A stretch of DNA of 64,000 nt from an uncultured Lachnospiraceae bacterium (GTDB lineage: Bacteria > Bacillota > Clostridia > Lachnospirales > Lachnospiraceae). The notes below the pieces were generated by a model. The model saw only the letters and a list, made by a program, of their open reading frames with translations, was not told where the DNA came from and made no database searches. The stretch lies in contig CAJUAA010000009.1 of assembly GCA_910584205.1 (NCBI GenBank), forward strand, positions 1 to 64,000, written 5' to 3'. This document shows positions 1 to 9,425 of this stretch, in pieces. A program made the translations under genes and the position numbers. Position 1 is the first letter of the stretch; each line of letters starts with the position of its first letter.

Positions 1-3000
1 AGGCGGTTTCCCTCCGGATCATGGACACGGATCAGCCTGCCGCGGAGGTCGTAGCGGTAAGTGAAGCCTGCTCCGTCATCGGCCTTCGGGTCGTAGGATT
101 CCGGCATGACCTGCCGGAGCATGCGGCCTTCCGCGTCATAAAACCTGCGCTCGGTCCCCCCGTCCGTGTAATGGATCCGGATGCAGTTCCCGTCTTTGTC
201 ATAGTCATAGAGGGTGCCTGCCCCGTCTTCGCCTTTCTGCGCATAGCTGACCGGATGGATGGTGCGGATGATGTCTCCGTCAAAGTTCCGGTACTGTCTG
301 TGATGCTCCTCCAGCGGGGTAATGGTATCCACCAGCCGTTCCAGAAAGTCATACCGGTACCGGTATCCGCCTGCCTGTTCTTTCCACTGCTTCGCGGGAT
401 AGTAGTCGGTCAGGTTGCCCATCCGGTCGTAGAACCAGCGGCTTTCATTCCCTTCCCCGTCGATCCGCACGGTGACGAAGTTCCGGGAGTTGTAGCTCAT
501 CTCCACGGTGCCGTAGGTGTTTTCCACGGACATCCTGCGCCCCACGACGTCGTAGCCGTAATCGGTCTCCTCGCCCTTCGGCGTGAGGATGCGGGTGGGA
601 TGGGCGCTGTTCCTGTCATACTGCTGGAGCGTGACGTTGCCAAGGGCGTCTCGGATGGAGGTGCACCTGCCTTTTTCATCGTACGTATAATGCGTCTCCC
701 GGTACTGGCCGTCTGTGATCTTTTCTTTCCTGCACAGCAGGTTGTGGTCCGCGTCATACTGGAAAAGGGTCTCTCTTCCTTCGCTGTCCCGGTCGCAGAC
801 AAGGTCGTGGGCTTCGTCATAAGTGTGGTATGTTTCGTATCCGTCCGGCGCGATCTCCCGGATCAGGCGGCCGTGTGCATCGTACTCCCATTCCGTCACG
901 GCGCCGGTGCGGCCGGTCTCCCGGGTGCGCAGGTTGTCTTCAGAATATTCGTACACGGTACAGGTCCCGTCTTCATAGAGGATCCGGTCCGTAAGCAGGG
1001 CCTCGTTGTATTCATAGACTTCGGTTCTGCCGTTTTCGCTGTAGGTAATGGTGTTCCGGCGGTTTCTGTCGTCGTAGGAGAAGTCCTGACGGACGCCGTT
1101 TTCAAATTCCTGTCTGATGATCCTGCCCCGGCTGTCGTATGTATTTTCCAGATAGCGGACGCCGTTCTGATCCGTGACGGAGCGGATGCTTCCGTTTTCG
1201 TCGTATTCGTAGTGGGTGATGCCTTCGTCGGTGTGCACCACGTCCGTCAGCAGGTCTTCGGCGTACCGGTACTGGGTCCGGCGTCCGATCTCATCCGTGA
1301 TCTGCAGGAGCCGGCCTTTTCTGCTCTCCGCCTCCAGCACGTTGTTCAGAGGCGTTACGATCCGGGAAAGTCCGTCCTCCGTGTAGAAGAAGGCCAGGCG
1401 CTGGCGATTCGGGTATTCCACATAAGAGAGTCTTCCTTCGCTGTCGTAGACGCATCTGGTGTGCTCCATGATATCGGTCAGGATGTGGACGCTCCGGTTT
1501 TCATCGGTCTCCAGTGCGAAGCGGGAGGTCCCTTTACTTTGATTGATCCAGCGTCCGTCTTTCGCCTCGAAGCATACGGAATGCCCGGTGATGGTGTACA
1601 GGTGGACGCGCCTTTCTTTTTTCGTGTCACGGTAGAGGCGGCTGGCATAAGGGAACTGCCAGCCTTTTCCCAGGACGGACGTCTCCTTGCAGGTGGATCG
1701 GTAGGTGCGTTCCAGCCGCAGAGCGGACGGGATGCAGGCAAGAATGAAATCCGTCGTATGGAGCACATAGCTTCCGGTGGCTGCGTCCACCGGATCGGCG
1801 ATATAGCTGGACAGGGAGTTGGCGAAGGCATTCTGCGCCAGGCTCTGCATGGGATCGAATTCCCGCCCGAAGAGACAGCTCACCGTCCCGTCCAGCCCGG
1901 TATCCACGAGCGTCCCGGTGATCACCTTCGCCGTCTTCACCATGGCGGCGCTGGTATTCTCGTTCACGATCCTTCCCACAATCTTGTCGGTAATCCTGCT
2001 TCCCGCCTGTCCCTGCAGGGCGCCGATGCCCAGGTTCAACATTATCCCCATGGGATCGATCGTTCCGGTGACCGCCAGCTCGTTCATCCCGCTGCCCAGC
2101 ACGTTGCCTCCCATATGGATGACCGTCTGCAACCTTCGGAGCTCTCTGCTGTTGCAGGCGATCTTCCCGATCCGCCCGATTTCCTCTGCCGCCTTGAACG
2201 CCTGACCCATGGCTTTGCCGGAGACGATGCCGAAGGCGATGTCATTGAGCATCTTGGCAAAATTATAGGCAGCCTGTTTGTTTTCTCCGAATACCGCTTC
2301 AAAAGCGGTATCACGGATGAAGTTGAAGGATTCGCTCAGATCCCCGGACCGGCTCTTCTCTATGTCTTCGCTTCCTTCCATGATCTCCGCCACTCCGAAG
2401 CTGACGGCCACGGCTCCGGTTCCGTAAGTGGCGAGCATCGCGGGACCGAGAAGGGCCGCCGCCGCACCTCCGGTTGCAGCCGTTGCCAATGCAAGACCAA
2501 CGACGACTGTCACCGTCGTGACGGTTGCGAGAACCTTGGCGATTCCGCCCAGAACCTTCTCTTTTCCCTCCTCGTACTTCTCCACCAGCTGGCTGGCTGC
2601 GTCGCCGTTGATCCTGTCACGGGCGTCCGCATCGTTCGCAGTTATCTGTTTACGGATCTCGTCGGCAGGCGGGTCTGCGGGCGAGGTATCGGAGGCGTCC
2701 AGCTTCACGAACGCGGCAAAGATCCGGGCTTCCTCATCCAGCTCGATCCGGGAACCGCCGCCTTCCTCTCCGATCTGGAAGGTCACGCTTTTTCCTTCCA
2801 TGTATACGAGACCTGCCGGATCCCCGCCTTCCTCTGCAGATTCTCCGATGGACAGGTTTTTCTCCGCATGGATCGTGACGGTATCTCCTTCGATCCATGC
2901 GTTTCCCTCCGTATCCAGACGGACGCAGGCAGTCTGATCCTGATCCGCCGAGATGCTGGCGCCGGACGGCGTCATCAGAAGCTCCGCGCCGTTGACGTTG

Positions 3001-4124
3001 GAGAAGGACTTGTTGTCCGGGTTCTGCGCATACCCTCCGCCGGACGAAGACATTCCCTTCGCCGGTTCCGTGCGGACGGCGTGGACCGCCATGGCGTCGC
3101 TCTCATCATCCCCCGGGAAATAGATATGTACCTGACTGCCCACTTCCGGCATACAGTAGATGAAGCTGCTCTCGATGGCATAGGTGAAGTATCTGGTATT
3201 GGGAGAATTGTCGTATTCCGGATCAATATGGAAGTGCACGCGGACGCAGTTTCCGGAACGCGCCATTACGGTGGCTGGTATGCTCATGCCGTAGATGTTC
3301 GGATTTTTATACGGTACGCTGACGGTTCCTTTTTCCCGGCCAAGATCGTAGATGCGGATAAGTTCCCCATCCTGTGTCTCATAGTGGATCCGGGTGACCA
3401 TCGTGCGTATACCGTGGAAACGCACCCGCTGCGCCAGACGCAGGGCGTGCCTGCTCCGGACCGTCCAGTGCATATGCTCCTGCGGCAGAAGATCCAGGCG
3501 GCGTCCCACATGGTAATAGCGGTCCATATCGTTTACTTCGCTGTATGCTCCTTCTTCCAGCGTAAACTCATCCGGATCGTCCGGAATGCCGAAATATGCC
3601 CTCCCGTGGTCCGACCTGCAGTCCGGGATCAGGAAAGAGTGAAAATGGCTCGCCAGGCGGCACAGGAACTCCCAGTCGCTTTCTTCATACTGGAGCAGGA
3701 AATCCGGAATCACCGCCCCGCCCGTGACGCAGTCCATGATCTCCGCTTCCGGCTGGTCCTGAAGCACCTTTTTCATGACCTGTTCATAGGAGGCGTCCAG
3801 GTTCTGAAAACTCTGGCTGACCGGCTTAAGGCTCCAGTCCATGGTATGGGAAAGCGCCGTTATTTTCAGCATGCACAGCCCGCGCTCCCGGACCATCTCC
3901 GCTCCCGTGATCTTTCCGCGGAACAGGATCCCTTTTTCCTCCACAATCAGTTCTGCTCCGTCCATGATGCCGTGGATCGAAGCCTCCAGCCCTTCCTCTT
4001 CTGCGAGAAAGCTCACATATACCGATACATGGTCGTTAAAAGAAGCGTCCAGCGTAAATTCCTCCGCCTGGATAATTCCTTCCATGGGAAGCTGTATCCG
4101 AAGTCCCTGATATGTGATCTCCAT
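1..4124 (-). CDS. VgrG-RHS fusion protein (spike plus RHS/YD repeats), partial at left edge
   Basis: The minus-strand frame stays open from an ATG at 4124, behind a GAGGAGGAA ribosome site, to the left edge: 1374 codons with no stop. Residues 1 to about 330 resemble the VgrG/gpD spike head; QYEESDWEFLCRLASHF at about 145 is the conserved gpD/VgrG motif. A needle-like stretch (AELLMTPSGASISADQDQ) follows, then a 50-residue Ala/Val/Gly-rich hydrophobic segment near 525-575. DPVDAATGSYVLHTTDF at 777 is the RHS entry motif, and YxYDxxGRLxxxxDPxGN repeats continue to the edge. Known VgrG proteins cap an Hcp tube, and RHS shells enclose C-terminal toxins; that this protein carries a toxin is inference, since its C-terminus lies outside. 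It is the last visible gene of the injection cluster. Confidence 0.85.
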   Translation of the reverse strand, partial: MEITYQGLRIQLPMEGIIQAEEFTLDASFNDHVSVYVSFLAEEEGLEASIHGIMDGAELIVEEKGILFRGKITGAEMVRERGLCMLKITALSHTMDWSLKPVSQSFQNLDASYEQVMKKVLQDQPEAEIMDCVTGGAVIPDFLLQYEESDWEFLCRLASHFHSFLIPDCRSDHGRAYFGIPDDPDEFTLEEGAYSEVNDMDRYYHVGRRLDLLPQEHMHWTVRSRHALRLAQRVRFHGIRTMVTRIHYETQDGELIRIYDLGREKGTVSVPYKNPNIYGMSIPATVMARSGNCVRVHFHIDPEYDNSPNTRYFTYAIESSFIYCMPEVGSQVHIYFPGDDESDAMAVHAVRTEPAKGMSSSGGGYAQNPDNKSFSNVNGAELLMTPSGASISADQDQTACVRLDTEGNAWIEGDTVTIHAEKNLSIGESAEEGGDPAGLVYMEGKSVTFQIGEEGGGSRIELDEEARIFAAFVKLDASDTSPADPPADEIRKQITANDADARDRINGDAASQLVEKYEEGKEKVLGGIAKVLATVTTVTVVVGLALATAATGGAAAALLGPAMLATYGTGAVAVSFGVAEIMEGSEDIEKSRSGDLSESFNFIRDTAFEAVFGENKQAAYNFAKMLNDIAFGIVSGKAMGQAFKAAEEIGRIGKIACNSRELRRLQTVIHMGGNVLGSGMNELAVTGTIDPMGIMLNLGIGALQGQAGSRITDKIVGRIVNENTSAAMVKTAKVITGTLVDTGLDGTVSCLFGREFDPMQSLAQNAFANSLSSYIADPVDAATGSYVLHTTDFILACIPSALRLERTYRSTCKETSVLGKGWQFPYASRLYRDTKKERRVHLYTITGHSVCFEAKDGRWINQSKGTSRFALETDENRSVHILTDIMEHTRCVYDSEGRLSYVEYPNRQRLAFFYTEDGLSRIVTPLNNVLEAESRKGRLLQITDEIGRRTQYRYAEDLLTDVVHTDEGITHYEYDENGSIRSVTDQNGVRYLENTYDSRGRIIRQEFENGVRQDFSYDDRNRRNTITYSENGRTEVYEYNEALLTDRILYEDGTCTVYEYSEDNLRTRETGRTGAVTEWEYDAHGRLIREIAPDGYETYHTYDEAHDLVCDRDSEGRETLFQYDADHNLLCRKEKITDGQYRETHYTYDEKGRCTSIRDALGNVTLQQYDRNSAHPTRILTPKGEETDYGYDVVGRRMSVENTYGTVEMSYNSRNFVTVRIDGEGNESRWFYDRMGNLTDYYPAKQWKEQAGGYRYRYDFLERLVDTITPLEEHHRQYRNFDGDIIRTIHPVSYAQKGEDGAGTLYDYDKDGNCIRIHYTDGGTERRFYDAEGRMLRQVMPESYDPKADDGAGFTYRYDLRGRLIRVHDPEGNR

Positions 4125-4163
4125 CCTGTTCCTCCTCGTATTATGGTTCCATTCCTGCTGCTT

Positions 4164-4937
4164 CTATACGAGCAGCATCTTCCGTTCCTTTCGCTCTGTC
4201 CCCTCCGCTTTGTATCCGGTTCCGGATACCTGCCGCAGGATGGACGTCAATGCATGATAAATCTCTGCATTGCTGTACTCTTTCCCCTGTCCCAGACGGA
4301 CGTCCAGATAAGCTTTCACCGCTCTGTAGGGCATCGCCTCCGTAAGCTGCAGGCAGCTCATACAGAACGCCGGATCCCAGGCGTTCTGCACGGGATACTC
4401 CATCAGCGATTTGGCAAAGCACTTCAGCGCCTGCGGCCAGATGCTGTGCCGTTCCGGCGCGGCGAAGGGCGCATGGATGCGGTCCAGTGTATCAAATTCT
4501 GTACGGTAATCATAAAAGTCCATATAGGTATCCCGGAGCCTTGCTCCAGGCTGAAGTTTGAAGCGCGCCAGTTCGATCTCATATCCTGTCTCCGGCTTTT
4601 CTTCACTGATACGGATCTGCGACCGGTACTCATACTGCCCGTTTCCGGAAGAACGGTCCGTAAAGTGTACGCACAGATAAGCCGTTCTTCCGGACGCCTC
4701 ATACGGGATCCGGCATGGTTCTTCCAGGACATAGGGCGTGTGTTTCCAGAGAAGCACTCCGGGATCGATCCAGATCGTCCCTTTTTCCGCGGTCAGGCCG
4801 CAGCCCCACAGGATCCCGTCGCTGCAGGCCTGATACCGGATCCGAAACAGGTCTCTTGGATAATCTCTCAGATTCTCCAGCATTTCCCTTTTCAGTATTC
4901 GTTTTGGCTCAAACAGGGGATATATATTTTTAAACAT
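4164..4937 (-). CDS. Unassigned injection-cluster protein, 257 aa (baseplate candidate)
   Basis: The ATG follows a strong AAGGAGGATCAAG site. There is no signal peptide or membrane segment. The N-terminal half is beta-rich, with the pattern DGILWGCGL, TIWIDPGVLLWKHTPYVL, AYLCVHF; alternating 'initial value, transformed value' blocks of this kind occur in phage and TssK-type baseplate proteins. The C-terminal half (SIWPQALKCFAKSLM onward) looks helical. It lies between the VgrG-RHS gene and two other unassigned genes, with short gaps. A TssK-like or other baseplate role is inference from position and weak pattern only. Confidence 0.6.
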   Translation of the reverse strand: MFKNIYPLFEPKRILKREMLENLRDYPRDLFRIRYQACSDGILWGCGLTAEKGTIWIDPGVLLWKHTPYVLEEPCRIPYEASGRTAYLCVHFTDRSSGNGQYEYRSQIRISEEKPETGYEIELARFKLQPGARLRDTYMDFYDYRTEFDTLDRIHAPFAAPERHSIWPQALKCFAKSLMEYPVQNAWDPAFCMSCLQLTEAMPYRAVKAYLDVRLGQGKEYSNAEIYHALTSILRQVSGTGYKAEGTERKERKMLLV

Positions 4938-4964
4938 CTTGATCCTCCTTCTCCGGCACCGCCT

Positions 4965-5657
4965 TCAGTATATGGCGATCTCATCGGCCGCCATGGTACA
5001 GTCCAGTCCCAGAATCCCAAAATGATGCACATAAAAAATTTCCAGACGATACGGGATATCCAGAAACAGGTCCCGCAGAAGCCCCAGCTTCTGTTCCAGT
5101 TCACGGGTCTTTTTCCGTTCTGTATAGATAAGGATCTCATCCGGACACGCTCTGTTCCGGTAGACCATGCTGTCTTTTACCAGCCTGTGAACCATATCTG
5201 CAAAGAGCAGAAGCGAACTCCCGGTCCGGAAGCTCCGAAGCCATCCGCCCAGCAGGATCTCCCGTTCTGCAGCGGGAAGGCTTTCAAACGCCTGGCAGAC
5301 GGATGTTCCATAGACTCCCGCACGGATATCTCCTGCCAGCAGCTTTTTATGATATTCCTCCCGGCTCATCCCCCTGCGGACGTCATTTTCCGCCAGCTGG
5401 TGCAGTACCAGATTCGTCAGGCTCTCCCTCAGATCCGGTATCTCTGTCAAATCCGGCTCAAACAGCCCTCTGAAGATGTCGTGAAAACGGACGCAGGTAT
5501 TGACTTCCAGCTCTTTTTCTCCCAGAGGCCCCTCCTGATTCAGATATGGTACCGCCATCTCCATCCAGGGGCTCCCGTGTTCTGTATGGCGGAATCGGAG
5601 GTCTTTGAGTGACATCCCTTCTTCTGCGGCGCCAAGCGCCGCCTCCCACAGATACAT
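4965..5657 (-). CDS. Unassigned injection-cluster protein, 230 aa
   Basis: I chose the ATG at 5657 because it overlaps the upstream stop as TGATG and has GGAGGG nine bases before it; the same frame is open further upstream, to an ATG at 5744, inside the previous gene. The product begins MYLWEAALGAAEEGMSLKDL and is rich in charged and aromatic residues, with no membrane segment. It contains RFRHTEHGSPWMEMAV and ends YFVHH-like: IFYVHHFGILGLDCTMAADE. I recognise no family. Translational coupling to the 432-aa protein suggests the two work together, perhaps as baseplate subunits. Confidence 0.6.
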   Translation of the reverse strand: MYLWEAALGAAEEGMSLKDLRFRHTEHGSPWMEMAVPYLNQEGPLGEKELEVNTCVRFHDIFRGLFEPDLTEIPDLRESLTNLVLHQLAENDVRRGMSREEYHKKLLAGDIRAGVYGTSVCQAFESLPAAEREILLGGWLRSFRTGSSLLLFADMVHRLVKDSMVYRNRACPDEILIYTERKKTRELEQKLGLLRDLFLDIPYRLEIFYVHHFGILGLDCTMAADEIAIY

Positions 5658-6955
5658 CACAGCAGCTTCCCTCCGCATTCGTATTCCGGGTAGAGCCGCT
5701 GCACTTCCGATACCAGAAAGCTGGCGATATCTCTCTGAAGCCACGCATCCTGCGCCCCCGGTTCAAAATACAGCAGGAGCTTTTTCTGTGCGCCGGTATC
5801 CCGGATCTCATCCTCCACAAAGGGGTTCATGGAATAGGTCTGGGACCTCTCCGGGAACTGATCCAGCACTTCGCAGTCCTGATATTTCACATATGGATCC
5901 ATGTGAAATCCCCCGATAAAACGGGCCAGCTCTGCTTTCGTCCGGATGTTCTGCCCCCATTTTCTCTGATACCGTTCGGAGAAGGATTCCGCCCTCCGGT
6001 TCTCCATCACCGGCCAGGCGTAACAGTCGATTCTGCTGTCCGTACCGTTTTGAATCATATGGACCTTCCACTTTTTGGCTTCTTTTGCACTGCTGACGAT
6101 ATGGATCTTCGCCCCTCTCTGGACGACGCTTACAAGTTCGCTGTCATCTTCCGCCAGATACGCATTCTGGACGCCGTATTCCTGAATGGAGATGACATGT
6201 TCATAATTTCTGTGATCCTCACAGGGCACCGGAAAGCCGATGCTGTTCAGGGAAAGCCTTCTGACATTCCACACCGGCACCGGATCATACCGGATCACGG
6301 AGCTCCACGTCCCGAACTGGATCTCGATCTTCTGAATCTTCTCCAGTCCGGTAAGCCCCTCTTCCAGTCCGGTAAGCATCACGTCCGCCATTTTATAGAG
6401 ATACGGCGCATTCACCGTCTGCCACGGGATTCCGTTTTTCAGGAAAAGCTTATACAGTTTCGCCACCTCATCCAGATACGTTATATTCCTTCTGAGCCTG
6501 ACCCTGATCTTCCATGTCCGATCCGGCTGTTCGGTCTTAAGTGTTCCCTGAAACTCCGGATCTCTGCTCCACAGTTCCTGAATGTCCAGATAATCACACT
6601 GCAGCAGGACGGTCATGAGCGGAAAGCCGCCCTTTTCGGCCAGCGCCTCCTTAAGTTCTTTGATGCTGCAGCTTCGTTCTTCCAGATCCTCCGAAAGCAT
6701 CGGCGTCATCAGATGATGCGACACATCCACGTATCCCTTTTCCACCAGGCCCGTCCGGATCAGGCAGCGGTTCACATCACAGGAGAGCTCCTCCTGGATC
6801 CGGTCCTCCAGATCCTCATACATCTTCCGGTTCGTCTCATACAGCGGCAGGAAGACCCCCTCCATCAGTTCCTTGAACGCCGCGCGCTCCTCCAGATTCC
6901 GGATGTTCTGAATCTCCCGCTGTATCATCTCTTTCATCTCTTCTGTCCGGTCCAT
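5657..6955 (-). CDS. Unassigned injection-cluster protein, 432 aa (baseplate candidate)
   Basis: The start at 6955 (MDRTEEMKEMIQREI) has GGAGGAAATAG just before it, and that ribosome site contains the stop of the Hsp70-like gene. The frame is open further upstream, but that part lies inside the previous gene and has no ribosome site. Residues 1-110 are strongly helical and acidic (NIRNLEERAAFKELMEGVF); the rest alternates beta-like stretches such as WKIRVRLRRNITYLDEV and IEIQFGTWSSVIRYDPV. It has no signal peptide or transmembrane helix. The family is not recognised. Size and position between chaperone and spike genes fit a TssF/TssG or baseplate-wedge role, but this is inference. Confidence 0.6.
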   Translation of the reverse strand: MDRTEEMKEMIQREIQNIRNLEERAAFKELMEGVFLPLYETNRKMYEDLEDRIQEELSCDVNRCLIRTGLVEKGYVDVSHHLMTPMLSEDLEERSCSIKELKEALAEKGGFPLMTVLLQCDYLDIQELWSRDPEFQGTLKTEQPDRTWKIRVRLRRNITYLDEVAKLYKLFLKNGIPWQTVNAPYLYKMADVMLTGLEEGLTGLEKIQKIEIQFGTWSSVIRYDPVPVWNVRRLSLNSIGFPVPCEDHRNYEHVISIQEYGVQNAYLAEDDSELVSVVQRGAKIHIVSSAKEAKKWKVHMIQNGTDSRIDCYAWPVMENRRAESFSERYQRKWGQNIRTKAELARFIGGFHMDPYVKYQDCEVLDQFPERSQTYSMNPFVEDEIRDTGAQKKLLLYFEPGAQDAWLQRDIASFLVSEVQRLYPEYECGGKLL

Positions 6956-6956
6956 C

Positions 6957-9425
6957 CTATTTCCTCCCGTCGAAGAAGTTCTGCTCCCAGGTGTCGTCCT
7001 CAAAGTCGAAGAAGGCCTCTGCGCCGCGGTACAGCTTCTCTCCCTCCCGCAGGACGGGGAGCACCGTGAAGCCCCACCGTTTTCTCGATACCCAGACAAA
7101 GAACTTCATCTCGCCTTCCAGAATGATGTCTGTCTCTTCCTGAATGACGGTTCCGCCGTATTCCTGGTCGATCGCTTCCTGGGTCGTCTCCGTGAACTCC
7201 GCCGTGTCATAGATAAAATAACAGGGGCGAAGCCGCCTGCCCTCTCCGTCGTTCAGGTACAGATCCAGCTGCTTCCCGATCATGAACCGGGAGATGCAGC
7301 CGATATGGTCTTCCGAATCCAGGCTTTTCACCAGAATCTTTTCTTTGTTTTCATGGGTATAGGCCATGATCTCATAGGGAAGCGCGCCCACCTGATATTC
7401 CTGCGCCACCTTCATGTAACCAAGCCTGCAGTTCCGGATGTAGGACAGGGCCCCTTCCAGACAGCACATCTTGAGTTCGGTCCCGTCCGCATCCTTCTTC
7501 GCGGTCCGGATCAGCTTCCCGGGCACAAACTGTTTCAGCGCCTCCAGAAAAAGCCCGGACCTGCAGGACTGCCCGGTCAGCTTGATCATCTCGTAGTCCT
7601 GCAGTTCTCCGCATACGAACTTCTGTTCCAGAAACCGCTCCATCAGCCCGTAGATGTCAGGACGCAGCAGTTCCTCCAGCTGATTGAGCCAGACCGGAAA
7701 CTCCAGCTCCTGCCGGATCTGACGCAGCTGTCCCTCTTCCAGCACGGACAGCCTCCACCGGTCCAGAAAGACGGAATCCTCCGCTGCGTCTTTTCTGGTG
7801 GTAACGTGAAGCTCATAGCGAAACCGTGTCTGGAAAAATCTTTTCTTCACCTGTTCGGCCAGGTCAAAGAGGCAGTAGTAATTGTTTTTTACAAAGAAAT
7901 ATTCCTCCCTGCCGCGTCCTTCATAGTCTTTGAAACGTGTGGGCAGGTACTGCTCTGCCTGCTGGTATGCTCTTTCCAGATCCTCCGGAAGTTCCCGGGA
8001 CGGGCCCGGACCTCCGGTTTCGTATCCCAGTTCTCTCACGATGCAGGTCTTTAAAAGCTGCAGGATCCGGTAAGTCAGGTTATTGCCTCCGAAATTGGTG
8101 TCTCCGTTCTCATAGCTGGTCCGGATATCCACCAGATACGACACTCTGCTGTTTTCGATCCGGAAACGCCCGGAGGTCAGGTCCGTAGTCCCGCCGCCGC
8201 AGTCGATGACCAGCGCGCGGTACGTCCGCCCCTGCTCATATCGTCCCTGATCGATCAGCTCCTGGATACTGTGGAACAGCACCGCCATGCCTTCATCCAG
8301 CACGCAGTCCACCTGATACTCCGGCAGAAGCTCCTTGAACAGCGACTGGAATTTTTCCTTCTGGCGGACCGGGGACAGCAGCTGGATACTCTGAAACCGG
8401 CACTTGAACTGCTGCATTCCCAGATCGATCAGCCAGAGCAGAAAAGCCCGGAGCATCTCTTTTCTGGAGAGCTGGTACCGGTGCCCGCTCTCCAGGATCA
8501 CGCTCTCCTGACGCTCTGCGTCGCTGACCCAGCGCTTGATGTCGTGGAATACCGGCACGTCTTCATCCCGGTAACTCCGGCTGCCAAGCTTAAGCGCCTC
8601 ATATCCGAATACATATCCGGGAGCGCCGTCCTTCTGCTCCGTGACTCCGATGACGCTGGGGATCACATATCCCCCTTCTGCACTGGCCGTCTTTACAGAT
8701 CCGTCCGGCAGGCAGACGCCCATGGTCGTGTTGGAGCTTCCGAAGTCCAGCACCAGCGGAAATACGGTCTTTGCAGCCGGGCAGAGCCGGATATCGAGAA
8801 GCGGGATCCGGAGCCCCTGCACATACCCGGGTTCCGGAGCCGGATTCCCCATGTAGCAGTCATAGAGATATTCGGATACCTGCTCTTTCGGAAAGTACAG
8901 GATGGAATACCGGCGTTTCTGAAGTTCCAGAACCGGCACCTCCCTGCTTTGAAACAGGTAAAAGCGGCCTCCCCGCTCCCGGATGTGAAAGCAGGTATAG
9001 ATCTGATCCTGTTCGTCCACCAGAAGCAGATTGCCTTCATATAACCGGCTGTCCGCCTCGATCCGGTAATCGTCCAGTTCGGTAAGCCCCAGCCCGTCAT
9101 ACAGGGTGATCGTTCCGGGAATGCGGATGCTGCCGTCGGAAACGGAAGTCCCCGGACACCGGTCGAGAAATGCCTGCAGTCTCTCAAGGCCTCCCTCACA
9201 TGCCTCTTCGATATGCCGGTACTCTCTCTGTCCCCGGAACCTCATGACCAGGCGGGCAAGGCCTTCCCGGTCGCTCTCCAGGCCGGAGGGAATGACCAGG
9301 CGTTCCTTCCTGCAGATCTCCCGAAGCTGGTACAACGTCATCTTCTGAAGTTCACTTTCCCGGTAGGTCCCTCCGGCGGACTGCTCACTCCGGTCTGGAT
9401 GCAGCGTATAGGTATATCGGCTCAT
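6957..9425 (-). CDS. Divergent Hsp70/DnaK-like ATPase with N-terminal extension
   Basis: This 822-aa protein has the actin/Hsp70 nucleotide-binding motifs: phosphate-1 loop VLDFGSSNTTMGV (about 225-237), phosphate-2 loop ALVIDCGGGTTDLTSG (about 405-420) and an adenosine-type SCRSGLFLEAL segment near 615. The first 210 residues are an extra, unassigned domain, and the C-terminal substrate domain is not canonical. Its ATG overlaps the upstream PP2C stop as ATGA, so translation is coupled. With a J-domain gene in the same cluster it probably forms a dedicated chaperone pair for assembling or loading the injection apparatus (inference). It is clearly not the housekeeping DnaK, which is about 610 aa and lacks the N-terminal domain. 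Confidence 0.8.
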   Translation of the reverse strand: MSRYTYTLHPDRSEQSAGGTYRESELQKMTLYQLREICRKERLVIPSGLESDREGLARLVMRFRGQREYRHIEEACEGGLERLQAFLDRCPGTSVSDGSIRIPGTITLYDGLGLTELDDYRIEADSRLYEGNLLLVDEQDQIYTCFHIRERGGRFYLFQSREVPVLELQKRRYSILYFPKEQVSEYLYDCYMGNPAPEPGYVQGLRIPLLDIRLCPAAKTVFPLVLDFGSSNTTMGVCLPDGSVKTASAEGGYVIPSVIGVTEQKDGAPGYVFGYEALKLGSRSYRDEDVPVFHDIKRWVSDAERQESVILESGHRYQLSRKEMLRAFLLWLIDLGMQQFKCRFQSIQLLSPVRQKEKFQSLFKELLPEYQVDCVLDEGMAVLFHSIQELIDQGRYEQGRTYRALVIDCGGGTTDLTSGRFRIENSRVSYLVDIRTSYENGDTNFGGNNLTYRILQLLKTCIVRELGYETGGPGPSRELPEDLERAYQQAEQYLPTRFKDYEGRGREEYFFVKNNYYCLFDLAEQVKKRFFQTRFRYELHVTTRKDAAEDSVFLDRWRLSVLEEGQLRQIRQELEFPVWLNQLEELLRPDIYGLMERFLEQKFVCGELQDYEMIKLTGQSCRSGLFLEALKQFVPGKLIRTAKKDADGTELKMCCLEGALSYIRNCRLGYMKVAQEYQVGALPYEIMAYTHENKEKILVKSLDSEDHIGCISRFMIGKQLDLYLNDGEGRRLRPCYFIYDTAEFTETTQEAIDQEYGGTVIQEETDIILEGEMKFFVWVSRKRWGFTVLPVLREGEKLYRGAEAFFDFEDDTWEQNFFDGRK

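Noticed and set aside
21..5612. Very long open plus-strand frame opposite the VgrG-RHS and neighbouring genes
   Set aside because: No ribosome site or family motif; it mirrors the codon bias of the well-supported minus-strand genes, whose starts, overlaps and domains are clear. Similar plus-strand open frames at 26376-27971, 29922-32153, 32196-34016, 39209-41212 and 46534-48258 are rejected for the same reason.
7070..7099. Start of the 432-aa protein inside the Hsp70-like gene
   Set aside because: The upstream 48 codons are antisense-like low-quality sequence (SCGRERSCTAAQRPSSTLRT) without a ribosome site; ATG at 6955 is better.
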